Origin: Syngnathus acus
Lineage: Eukaryota > Chordata > Actinopteri > Syngnathiformes > Syngnathidae
NCBI RefSeq assembly: GCF_901709675.1
Contig: NC_051088.1
Coordinates: 1,304,001-1,368,000, forward strand
Length of the DNA: 64,000 bases
Direction: 5' to 3'
Below the pieces are notes generated by a model that was not told the DNA's origin, ran no database searches, and saw only the letters and a list, made by a program, of their open reading frames with translations. Within the stretch, counting starts at the first letter, position 1; each line of letters starts with the position of its first letter. This document shows, in pieces, positions 54,945-64,000 of this stretch. A program made the position numbers and the translations under genes.

Positions 54945-56995
54945 TAGTTAAAAATGATGAACAATTGAAAGTTGGAATGGGTTGAATCAGTTGAAAAATG
55001 TAGAAATTAGAGTGGAAAAACGAAATTTGAGAATTTGGCCGAATTTCAAATTTGAAAATTCGGAATTACAATTGAAAGTTGGAATGGGTTGAATCGGTTG
55101 AAAAATGTAGAAATTAGAGTAGAAAAACGAAATTTTGGAAAAAATTTAGAAATTAGAGTAGAAAAACGAAATTTTGGAGAATTTGGTCGAATTTCAAATT
55201 TGAATGTTTTGAATTTTTGATAAATTGGAAGTTGTGGAATAGGTAGGCAAAAAATGAACAGTTGAAAGTTGGAATGGGTTGAATCGGTAGAGAAATGTAG
55301 AAATTAGAGTAGAAAAACGAAATTTTGGAGAATTTGGTTGAATTTCAAATTTGAAATTTTCGGTAAGTGGGAAGTTGTGGAATGGGTAGGCAAGAGATGA
55401 ACAAATGAAAGTTGGAATGGGTTGAATCGGTTGAAAAATGTAGAAATTAGAGTATATAACGAAATTTAGGAGAATTTGGTTGAATTTCAAATTTGAAAAA
55501 GTGGAATTTTTGCTAAGTGGGAAGGTGTGCAATAGGTAGGCAATAGATGAACAGTTGAAAGTTGGAACGAGTTGAATCGGTTGAAGTATGTAGAAATTAG
55601 AAGTGAAAAACGAAATTTTGTGACATTTTGCAAACCTTTGTGCAAATTTTAAACATGAAAACGTGACATTTTGTGAAAACGGAAGATTTTTTTGAATGAA
55701 AAAAATGTAAGCAACGGTGTCATGAATATTTTGAAAAAGTGAAAAGTGGAACGGAGTGAATCGGTTGAAGTATGTGGAAGTAGTTAAGCGTCATAAAAGT
55801 GAGCAGAATAAGTAGAATAATAACTAGAATTTGCAATTCCTGAAGAAATTGCGTGTGAAGGGGAAGAAGTTGAATAAATACTTGGGGAATGCTGCAGAAT
55901 GATGTTGAAACGAGTTGAATCGGTTGAAAAATGTAGAAATTAGAAGGGAAAAAGGAAATTTTGGAAAATTGGGTGTGAATTTCAAAATTGAAAATGTGGA
56001 ATTTTTGGTAAGTGGGAAGTTGTGGAATAGGTAGGAAAATGATGAACAGTTGAAAGTTGGAATGGGTTGAATCAGTTGAAAAATGTAGAAATTAGAATAG
56101 AAAAACGAAATTTTGGAGAATTTGGTTGAATTTCAAATTTGGAATATTTGGTAAATGGGAAGTTGTGGAACAGGTAGGCAAAAGATGAACAGTTGAAAGT
56201 TGGAATGGGTTGAATCGGTTGAAAAATGTACAAATTAGAGTAGAAAAACAAAATTGTAGAGAATTTGGTTGAATATTTGAAAATTTTGGTAAGTGGGACG
56301 TTGTGGACTAAGTAGGCATAAGATGAACAGTTGAAAGTTGGAACGGGTTGAATCGGTTAAAAAATGTAGAAGTTAGAGCAAATGTTGAATCCCCATAGAG
56401 AATGAATGGGAATTTAAAAAAAATAGCAATTGCGCCAAAATGTTTTGAAATTTGGAACAAAACGAAATATACGGCTTCAGGAGGTTCACTTTTGGGGTTA
56501 AAATGTCACTTCCGGTTTATTTGGGACACTTCCGGTTTAATTTAGGTAACTTCCGGTTTAGCTGAGGTCACTTCCGGTTTATTTGGGGTCACTTCCGGTT
56601 TAAAGACGTCACTTCCGGTTTATTTGGGTCACTTCTGGGTTTATTTGGGGTCACTTCCGGTTTACCTAAGGTCACTTCCGGTTCTTTTGGGGTCACTTCC
56701 GGTTTGATTTGTGGCACTTCCGGTTCATTCTGGGTTCATTGGGGGCACTTCAGGGTCAATCCAAGATGGCCACCACACGAAGTGGGGGTCAAGGGTTGAA
56801 TTGTGTAAGCATAATGGAAGTGGGGGTGAAGGGGGTGAATATGGTAAGCATAAGGTGAACAAAGTGAATAAAGTTGGAATGGGTTGAATCGGTTGAAAAA
56901 TTTAGAAATTAGAAGGGAAAAATCTAAATTTTTGGAAAATTTGGTGTGAATTTCAAAATTGAAAATTTGGAAATTTTGGTAAGTGGGAAGGTGTG
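54945..56995. repeat. Composite satellite-like block, inverse orientation
   Basis: Inverse copies of the units at 12641-16880: gttggaatgggttgaatcgg, gttgaaaaatgtagaaatta, gggaagttgtggaataggta and acgaaattttggagaatttg recur with a period of about 120-160 bp. Array acttccggttta is at 56505-56760, followed by tcaatccaagatggccacca. aattgcgtgtgaaggggaag near 55848 is the inverse of ttcgccttcacacgcaatt. Confidence 0.85.
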
Positions 56996-57952
56996 TGGGT
57001 CTCATCACCAAGGGCGACAAGACTCAATACAGGTTGGAGGTTGACCTTCTGACCACGTGGTGCAGGGACAACAACCTCCTGCTGAACATCAACAAGACCA
57101 AGGAGATTGTTGTTGACTTCCGGAAGGGTCACACCCAGCACCTGCCACTGACTATCGACGGTGTTGTGGTGGAGAGAGTGAGCAGCACCAGATTCCAGGG
57201 GGTGCACATCAGTGAGGATCTCTCCTGGTCCACCAACACCGCATCACTGGCGAAGAAAGCTCAGCGCCGCCTGTACTTCATGCGGAAACTCAGGCGAGCA
57301 AGTGCTCCTCCGGCCGTCATGACTACATTCTACCGTGGCACCATTGAGAGCGTCCTCTCCAGTTGTATCGCTGTTTGGGGTGGTAGCTGCACTGAATACA
57401 ACATGAAGGCCCTGCAGCGCATAGTGAACACGGCTGGTAAGATTATTGGTGCTTCACTCCCCTCCCTGAAGGACATTTACACCTCCCGTCTCACCCGCAA
57501 GGCGACCGCGATTGTGAGTGATGTGAGTCACCCCGCTCACTCTTTGTTTGATCTTCTGCCCTCTGAGAAGAGGTACAGGAGCCTGCGCTCCCGCACCACC
57601 AGACTCACCAACCGCTTCATACTCCAGGCTGTTAGGATCCTGAACTCTCTCCCCCCTTCTGCGTAGCGTCCTGTACTTTTGCGCTATATTCTGACTGTCT
57701 GCTGTATGCACACTTGCTCCATTTTTGCTCCTCTTATTTATTATGTTATTTGTTTATTTCTTATTTATTCATCACTCTTATTTATTCATTGTTTGTGCCT
57801 TCTTGTTTTTATTTTTTGTGTTGTTTACATGTATGTATATTGTGTACTATGTCTTGTCACCGTGGGATAGTGGGAGCGTAATTTCGATTTCTCTGTGTGT
57901 CTTGGCATGTGAAGAAATTGACAATAAAGCAGACTTTGACTTTGAAGTAGAA
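56996..57952 (+). pseudogene. Rex1-like LINE 3' part with open C-terminal frame
   Basis: Frame to 57666 encodes VGLITKGDKTQYRLEVDLLT, NLLLNINKTKEIVVDFRK, VHISEDLSWSTNTASL, RGTIESVLSSCIAVWGGSC and ALQRIVNTAGKIIGASLPSL, the C-terminal half of the reverse transcriptase, ending at a TAG at 57664-57666 with no internal stop. The 3' UTR ends in gcagactttgactttga (57930-57946). It is 5'-truncated into the composite satellite. It matches 31750-33062 on the other strand. Confidence 0.9.
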
Positions 57953-58167
57953 TAACAATAAACACACTAATAAAGGACAGGAATAACAATAGTGTGAAGG
58001 TATTCACCTTCACACGAATAAAGGACAGGAATAACAATAGTGTGAAGGTCTTCACTTTCACACTAATAATAATAAAGGACAGGAATAACAATAGTGTGAA
58101 GGTCTTCACCTTCACACTAATAATAATAAAGGACAGGAATAACAATAGTGTGAAGGTCTTCACCTTC

Positions 58168-58372
58168 AAGATTCAAGAGTTTTTTATTCGCCATGTTTGA
58201 GCGTGCCAAACAAGGAATTTGACTTCGGTAAATCACAGCCTCTGTTCAACATTTAGGTGACTAACAACACTCAGGACATGTGAAAAATGGCAAATATTCT
58301 CAAACATCCCCTGATCTTAAACTCCCAAGAGGGCAAGGAAGAACTCAAAACTCCAGCTAGGGGAACTGTCTT
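58168..58372 (-). repeat. LINE 3' end fragments inside the hairpin array
   Basis: 58168-58257 is the inverse of 48271-48360. 58300-58360 (catcccctgatcttaaactc, gggcaaggaagaactcaaaa) matches the L2 3' UTR at 45100-45165. Confidence 0.65.
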
Positions 58373-58597
58373 CACCTTCACACTAACTAGAATTGCAATT
58401 TCTGGAGAAATTGCGTGTGAAGGCGAAGGCAAATGTTAAAAATGTGTGAAGGTCTTCACCTTCACACTAATAATAATAATAATAATAATAAAGGACAGGA
58501 ATAACAATAGTGTGAAGGTCTTCACCTTCGCACTAATAATAATAATAGAGAATGGAGTAGAATAACATGTGTGAAGGCCATCGCCTTGCTAATGGGG

Positions 58598-58785
58598 GTG
58601 CTAATGGGACGTCATACGCTGCGTGTTCGCTTCTCTTCCGGGGGGGGGGTTGCTAATGGGACGTCAAACGCTGCGCGTTCGCTTCTCTTCCGGGGGGGGT
58701 CCTAAGGGGACGTCAAACGCTGCGCGTTCGCTTCTCTTCCGGGGGGGTGGGGGGGGTACTAATGGGACGTCAAACGCTTTGTGTG
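58598..58785. repeat. Tandem repeat, about 50-55 bp unit
   Basis: Between three and four copies of gctaatgggacgtcaaacgc followed by tgcgcgttcgcttctcttcc and a G run. Confidence 0.9.
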
Positions 58786-58928
58786 GCGGGCTCCATCTAG
58801 TGTGGAAACTGAGAAGTGCAACAGAGTTGAGCTCAAGCTTCTTGTGCGGGCCATATTCAATTATGTTTTCAGAATTTGCTGCGGGCCAATAAAAACTGGC
58901 CCGCGGGCCGTAGTTTGGAGACCCCTGG
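58786..58928. mobile_element. hAT end fragment
   Basis: Right terminus gtagtttggagacccctg ends at 58928, preceded by aactggcccgcgggcc as in other hAT ends here. The left end is not found. Confidence 0.55.
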
Positions 58929-58965
58929 TGTAGAATAACGTGTGTGAAGGCCATCGCCTTCACAC

Positions 58966-59002
<37 letters not shown>

Positions 59003-59349
59003 GAGAATGGAGTAGAATAATATATGTGTGAAGGCCATCGCCTTCACACAATAATGATAATAATACTAATACTAATAATAGAGAATGGAGTAGAATAACA
59101 TGTGTGAAGGCCATCGCCTTCATACAATAATAATAATAATAAAATGAATGGTGTAGAATAATATATGTGTGAAGGCCATCCCCTTCACACAATAATAATA
59201 ATAATAAAGGACAGGAATAACAATAGTGTGAAGGTCTTCACCTTCACACTAATAATAATAATAATAATAATAATAAAGGACAGGAATAACAATAGTGTGA
59301 AGGTGGTCACCTTCACACTAATAAAAGACAGGAATAACAATTTTTTATA

Positions 59350-59535
59350 AAAAGGTACAAGTGTACATACTGCAATTGTGTGGACACCTGCCTTCTGCTA
59401 GCGTGCGGGCAACTTTCCTGTCATAATTCCTCAATTTAGGTTTATTTTGAATTTGTGAATTTTTTGGGGGGGGGGGGAAATCCGCGATGTACTGAAGCCG
59501 CGATAATCGAACCGCGATGTAGCGAGGGATTACTG
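59350..59535. mobile_element. Tigger-like end fragment
   Basis: Ends gatgtagcgagggattactg; the inverse, cagtaatccctcgctacatc, is a typical Tigger-like start. A G run at 59465-59477 precedes it. A similar motif is embedded in each pogoA copy. Confidence 0.55.
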
Positions 59536-59548
59536 TGTTACTAGAAAC

Positions 59549-59557
59549 GTGTGTGTG

Positions 59558-59620
<63 letters not shown>

Positions 59621-59621
59621 A
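59549..59621. repeat. (TGCG)n microsatellite
   Basis: About 16 copies of gtgc after a short gt run. Frames through it are artefacts. Confidence 0.97.
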
Positions 59622-60220
59622 CACAGGGCGATGTGATGCGAAGTGCAGTGGTGTTGGAGTAGTACTGCATGTTGCATGCTTCTTCCTGCTTGCTACCTTC
59701 TGCTTTCAGCTACTGCCGCCGGCTAGCCCCCTGTTTCCGGGGGCGAAAAGAGGAGCCGAGTGCGTAAGCCTCCTCAGCCGGTACAAAGCCTCTCCACCGT
59801 CAGACTTCTGCATGCCTCCTCGTGGCCACACACGGTAACTGGGTGTCTCGCGGCTCCAGGCCAAATTGCAGGGGATCGACCGGGGAGCAACAGTGGGCCC
59901 TTATGCGTGACGTGCAGGCCCACCGCCGCGTGGATATGCCCTGGCGTCCGCTAACCACTGTCCCAGCTATCGTCTGGAATGAAAAGGCTAAGGGAGCAAA
60001 CTCCGTTAGGCAAACTCATGCTTTAAAAAAAGCACTGTTCTGGCAATTCCTGCCGCCAACCTGCTGCCAAATGTATCGGTTCACCGTTCCTTTGGATGAT
60101 AACAGGAAGGCTGAGAGGGGAGCCCTGCTGCCTGGGAAACAGGGCCAGACAACCAGTGGAGACATAACACGGGAGGTTAGCAGTTACCGGTTATAAGCCC
60201 TTTCTTATTGCCGTAGAGTA

Positions 60221-60550
60221 CAGGTATCAAACTCAAGGCCCGAGGGCCAGATACGGCCCGCCACATCATTTTATGTGGCCCGCGAAGACAAATTGTGCAT
60301 CAAATTCGTGTCATTACTAGAATTGTAAATCGTCTGGACTTTTAATATCTTTTTTTTAAATATTTGACCAGTTTTTACTCGTCTGATTTGAAAACGAGTT
60401 ATTTGTCAGTTTGTTTTGTAGCTTTTATTGTATGTATTTACTATATATGAGGTGCTCATACATTTATTTGGGTTGACAGTCATAATGGCCCTCCGAAAGA
60501 AGCTATGACTACAATGCGGCCCGCGAAAAAAAGGAGTTTGACACCCCTGG
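60221..60550. mobile_element. Non-autonomous hAT element (about 330 bp)
   Basis: Termini caggtatcaaactc and gagtttgacacccctg, flanked by cgtagagta on both sides (60212-60220, 60551-60559), i.e. an 8-9 bp duplication. The left terminus has lost two bases. No coding sequence. Confidence 0.88.
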
Positions 60551-61697
60551 CGTAGAGTATGGGCGCCAGGGGCTACCTCCGACGGTAGGAGAGATGTTCG
60601 GTCTCATTGGACAGCTACCGCCCGCCTCAAGCTGGGCAGCCCCCAGCCAATAAGGTGCTTTCCTGCCACAGCCTGCCTGCTTCATCGGGTGAATGGAGCT
60701 CAGGGATCTATCCTAATAAGTGGGCTGTACATTCACGCATCAAGCAACACAAAGAAATTACAGAAGATTCCAGCATTACTCCTGGGGTGCTGAAATGTCA
60801 GGACTATGACACCCGCGCTCAGTGACAACCTACAAGAGATTAGTGATGTCCGTAAAACTGCAGTTATAAACAACGAACTCCTGAAGCGCAGAATTGACAT
60901 CTCGGCCCTCCAGGAAACACGACTCCAAGGATCTGGCTCACTCAAGGAAAAGGACTATACCTTTTTCTGGCGGGGGAAGCCCCCCGAGGAAACCCGGGAA
61001 TACGGAGTAGGGTTCGCTGTCAGGAACACGCTCCTGGGAGCAGAGGTACCACCCACAGGCGGCTCCGAGAGAATCCTGGCTCTCTGCCTCAATACATCCA
61101 TGGGACCTGTCCACCTAGTGCAGGGGTGGGCAAACTTTTTGACTAGCGGGCCGAATTTGGTTCTAAATTTAGACCGGGGGGCCGAACCAGGAGCAGATGG
61201 ATGTAGTGTTTGTGTGAAGTAATAGAAATTACATGTAAAGGTCATTGCATAAAAGGTTTGTACTTTTAGTAGGTAGTAAAGGTACTTTTAGTAGGTAGTA
61301 AAGCATGGATATTCAAAAAAAGCTTTTTGAAAGCAAATGCATTTATTAACAGCATTAAAAAAATATTTCACCAAAAAACTACTATCAGTGATTCTCATTA
61401 TATACGACACTGTTATTATGAATAATAGTTTCCATCACTTCAGCGCCTGCAGGTCAGATTTATGAAATATGTTTATCTAATGAGGCGAAATCACATCAAA
61501 TGGCAAACATTCTGACCAAATACATCATCTTGAAGAATCAAAGAATGAAAGAATACATCTAAATAAAGTACCGTTTTTTTCCATGTATAATGCGCAAAAT
61601 GTAACTAATTTATTGTCCTAAAATCTGGGGTGCGCATTATACATGTGTACAATTTTAAAAAAAAAATTTTTTTTTTTTTTTTTTTTGACACGTCAGC

Positions 61698-61706
61698 TAT
61701 ATAAAG
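61698..61706 (+). promoter_or_regulatory. TATA box of pogoB
   Basis: tatataaag in the context cacgtcagctatataaagag, identical to the site at 24921. Confidence 0.5.
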
Positions 61707-62393
61707 AGCGAGAGTTCAGTTCTCTACCTAAATGCGTATTACAGGTAATATTTTATTTCACAACACTTTGCCTTGTTCCTTTCTTCTCTGCTGTTCACTT
61801 CAAACACGCTCCATACGAACACAATGCTCTCGTATCAGACGCTTGCTCGATCACCTGCTCGTTTGCTGTCACAATGTACCCTACACAAATCCGAAACATT
61901 TGTTGCGGCTCTGAGTCACGACGAGGGGCAAGTTTTGGTTTCCAAGGGTGTTTTTATTCCTCTTCAACTTCTCTCCCATACAGAGCCGCCTTTTTCACAT
62001 GTCCGCACGTCACTTTCCTCTCCTTTCATTTTCACCTAACTGATCGCGGTAGTGCCTTTCTGGGCAGTCGGAGAAATCAACGCCAACAAAAAAAATACAT
62101 CCAGCCTAGTTAAGAAATCACCAGAAAGATCACCATGACAATTGTGAATAATAAATAAATAATTATTATATATATTATATATATTATTATTATAATAATA
62201 AATAATTGTGATAAATAACTGGAACATCACTCAAATATTGGTGATCCCGTTGAGAGTCTCACATATTTCTTCGCTATCGAGTTTGCTACTGCATGCGCAG
62301 TGATACTGACCGGCAGAATAACATCCGGTTGTTCCCAAAGATGATCTTTTTTCTGAAATAATTTTACGTTTACGGACTTAAGTAACCCGGCCG

Positions 62394-62632
62394 GGTCATA
62401 CCAAAGACTATAAAAATGGGACCCATTGCCTCCCTGCTTGGCACTCAGCATTAAGGGTTGGAATTGGGGGGCAAGATCACCAAATGATTCCCGAGCGCGG
62501 CGCCGCTGCTGCTCACTGCTGCTCACTGCTCCCCTCTCCCCCAGGGGATGGATCAAAATCACACAAGGATGCGTCAAATGCAGAGGACAAATTTCACCAC
62601 ACTCAGATGCGTGTGTGACGATCATTGGGACT
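62394..62632 (+). repeat. SINE body inside pogoB
   Basis: Runs from ataccaaagactataaaaat to gatcattgggactt. One ctgctcactg unit is duplicated relative to 31432-31741. The tRNA head is reduced to cggccgggtc. Confidence 0.85.
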
Positions 62633-62808
62633 TAAAAATAATAAAATAAAATAAAATTGGGTGCGTATTATACATGGGTACAGGCTTTTTTCCAGCATCA
62701 ACATGCCATTTTTAGGGTGCGTATTATACATAGGGGCGCATTATACATGGAAAAAAACGGTAATAAGGAAATCAATAGTATTGTTGGTCTCCCTTTTTTG
62801 CAAGTGCA

Positions 62809-63012
62809 TCATGGTCTGGAGTAAAAATCTGTTGTGGTAATTCTTAGGATAGAGCCGAGGTGTCGGTCCGTTAACTTAGATCTGTGACGGGCTTTGTTGA
62901 CGTTCATGTGGCTGAACGTCTGCTCACACACGTAGGTCGAGCCAAATTGTCCACTCTTTTTTTTAAACACTCGGCACTCAGTGTCCACCTTTCTTTTCCT
63001 TGGGCCACTCAT
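62809..63012 (-). CDS. Short hAT-derived protein (67 aa), second copy
   Basis: Encodes MSGPRKRKVDTECRVFKKKS then FGSTYVCEQTFSHMNVNKAR and LTDRHLGSILRITTTDF. It matches the 78-residue frame at 6133-6369 with scattered substitutions and one extra Lys. It diverges near the end, where a one-base change in ttttactcc gives a different tail (DFYSRP). Like the other copy it joins a transposase N-terminus to the hATC region without the catalytic core. The frame is open in both copies despite the age difference of the flanking insertions. Confidence 0.55.
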   Translation of the reverse strand: MSGPRKRKVDTECRVFKKKSGQFGSTYVCEQTFSHMNVNKARHRSKLTDRHLGSILRITTTDFYSRP

Positions 63013-64000
63013 TTTAATGGAAGGATTCCAGGGGAAGGTTTGTGGGTGGCATTAGCGTAAAACTGTATCTGAAAGCTCAGCGCGCGAATTACGAGAATGC
63101 TGATGTCACAGCCCACACTCGAAATTCGGCACTGATGGAAATAGAGTGCGGAATGCGCCAGGTCCGTACTACTTAGTACGTACACGCACTTGTGAGTGTG
63201 CACCGAGCTGTCTGACACGGCTTCCGGGCGTAAATGCGCAGGCGGGCGCTTCCCCTTCTATTGGGGAAACATAGTAATTGCAAGAAAAATGACAAAAAAA
63301 AAAGTTTAATAATACAATTTATTCAGGTTTGGCGGGCCGGATTAAACGGCCCCGTGGGCCGGATGTGGCCCACGGGCCGTAGTTTGCCCATGTCTGCTCT
63401 AGACGTGCCAACGACTATTGGCTACAGCTCTGCAGCAACATTCAATCAGTGAGTCACCTAGTGAGTCTGTACGCTCCAACACTTAGCTCCCCCCAAGAAA
63501 TAAAAGACAGGTTTTATGATGAACACGAAGCGACTCTAAAATACATCCCCAGCTATGAACAGCTCTACCTACTTGGTGACTTTAATGCAAGAGTTGGAGC
63601 TCCTGTCCATCCTGCTTGGGACACCATGGCATCGGTAAACTGAACGAAAATGGGCAGCGACTTCTGGACTTCAACACATACTTCCAGGCCAAACCAATCC
63701 ACAAAGTCTCTTGGAGACATCCATGCTCAGGTCACTGGCACCAGTTAGACCTGATCATAACACGCACGTCTGATCTCAGAGGCATCCTTCAAACACGCAG
63801 TCTCCACAGCGCAGTCTGCGACACAGACCACTCCCTTGTGCTCTGTAGTCAAGCTACAGGCAAAAAACCTACACAGATCCAAACCAAAGGGAGCCCCCCG
63901 CATCGACAGCAGCAAAACAACTGACCCAACCAACGCTACAGCCTTCTTCTGTGCCTTAGAGGATTCCCTCCCCAACCCACCCCTGTCCAGCTCTGCCCAG

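Larger units (their letters stand above)
57960..59345. repeat. Tandem array of DNA hairpins
   Basis: About thirteen copies of a palindrome GTGTGAAGG(T/C)-4 nt-(A/G)CCTTCACAC, each followed by (aat)n and either aaaggacaggaataaca or gagaatggagtagaataa. Positions include 57991, 58038, 58093, 58441, 58509, 58936, 59025, 59226 and 59297. The array is interrupted by LINE ends (58168-58372) and by a tandem repeat with a hAT end (58598-58928). The same word occurs singly in the composite satellite. Confidence 0.88.
61571..62760 (+). mobile_element. pogoB element (1190 bp) with SINE insert
   Basis: TA at 61569-61570 and 62761-62762; the inverse of 6370-6390 in the related hAT is the empty site. TATA box at 61698-61706, ATG at 61732 with gtaat donor-like site 13 bp later, and SINE body at 62394-62632 preceded by about 280 bp absent from the copy at 24518. 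Confidence 0.93.
61121..63455 (-). mobile_element. hAT deletion derivative with pogoB insert, plus 59 extra bases
   Basis: The left terminus caggggtgggcaaac starts at 61121 directly after acctagtg (61113-61120). The inverse terminus ...gtttgcccatgtctg ends at 63396, but the matching acctagtg is at 63456-63463, 59 bases further. Removing everything between restores the LINE frame GPVHL-VSLYAPTL. The element is an inverse relative of 5770-6786 and has pogoB at 61571-62760. Confidence 0.85.
59640..64000 (+). pseudogene. RTE-like LINE, 5' region and endonuclease, interrupted by two hATs
   Basis: A likely 5' region (59640-60220, 60551-60800) precedes an endonuclease frame: NNELLKRRIDISALQETRLQ (about 60867), DYTFFWRGKPPEE, YGVGFAVRNTLLGAEVP, then after the hAT LVSLYAPTLSSPQEIKDRFY (63452-63515), YLLGDFNARVG, HKVSWRHPCSGHWHQLDLII and SLHSAVCDTDHSLVLC (to about 63845). 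These are the endonuclease blocks ending in the catalytic His region. A frameshift lies near 63620. The reverse transcriptase should lie beyond 64000. Confidence 0.85.

Noticed and set aside
59549-59838. Frame beginning MCVRACVRACV, plus strand
   Set aside because: The start is the (TGCG)n microsatellite; the rest overlaps the 5' region of the RTE-like LINE.

Overview
The window reads as a teleost fish chromosome segment. The evidence is the repeat fauna: Tc1 elements with long inverted repeats, pogo/Tigger-like elements, many hAT elements, L2/Maui-, Rex1- and Rex3-like LINEs, and a tRNA-derived SINE body typical of fish. I cannot name the species. I see no bacterial genes, rRNA genes, tRNA genes or CRISPR arrays.

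The only host gene I can support lies on the minus strand. It is a tumour protein D52 family gene, closest by my reading to tpd52l2. Four coding exons are visible in 5' to 3' order: 52771-52818, 42151-42252, 21846-21894 and 10953-11030 (with stop codon). All have canonical AG/GT borders and matching codon phases, and they read ...HSEAYKKTQETLSQAG...KLGDMRNSATFKSFEDK...NLKYKVVG...ENPPF-stop. The 5' exons are not in the window and should lie beyond 64000. The introns are about 10.5, 20 and 11 kb and consist almost wholly of transposable elements.

Layout. 1-9100, downstream of the gene: nested hATs, a pogo-like copy, L2 fragments and a solo LTR. About 9600-11030: probable 3' UTR and last exon. 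11.0-21.8 kb: hAT remnant, 17-bp minisatellite, a 4-kb composite satellite and two LINE remnants. 21.9-42.1 kb: LTR sequences, a 154-bp tandem repeat split by two pogo-like elements (one carrying a pogo-like, a Tc1 and a third pogo-like element nested inside it), a Rex1-like LINE and a fold-back pogo-like copy. 42.3-52.8 kb: hAT and piggyBac-like remnants and one intact Tc1 element with an uninterrupted 339-residue transposase. 52.8-64 kb: hATs, an inverted copy of the composite satellite, an array of short DNA hairpins, and an RTE-like LINE interrupted by two hATs.

Because several copies of each family are present, many insertions can be checked against empty sites inside the window. These show TA duplications for two pogo-like families, called here pogoA and pogoB for convenience, and 8-bp duplications for hATs. 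I find no multi-gene system. The best leads are the intact Tc1, the hairpin array with paired substitutions, hAT deletion derivatives that keep the same short reading frame, and a pogo-like element that spread with a captured SINE.
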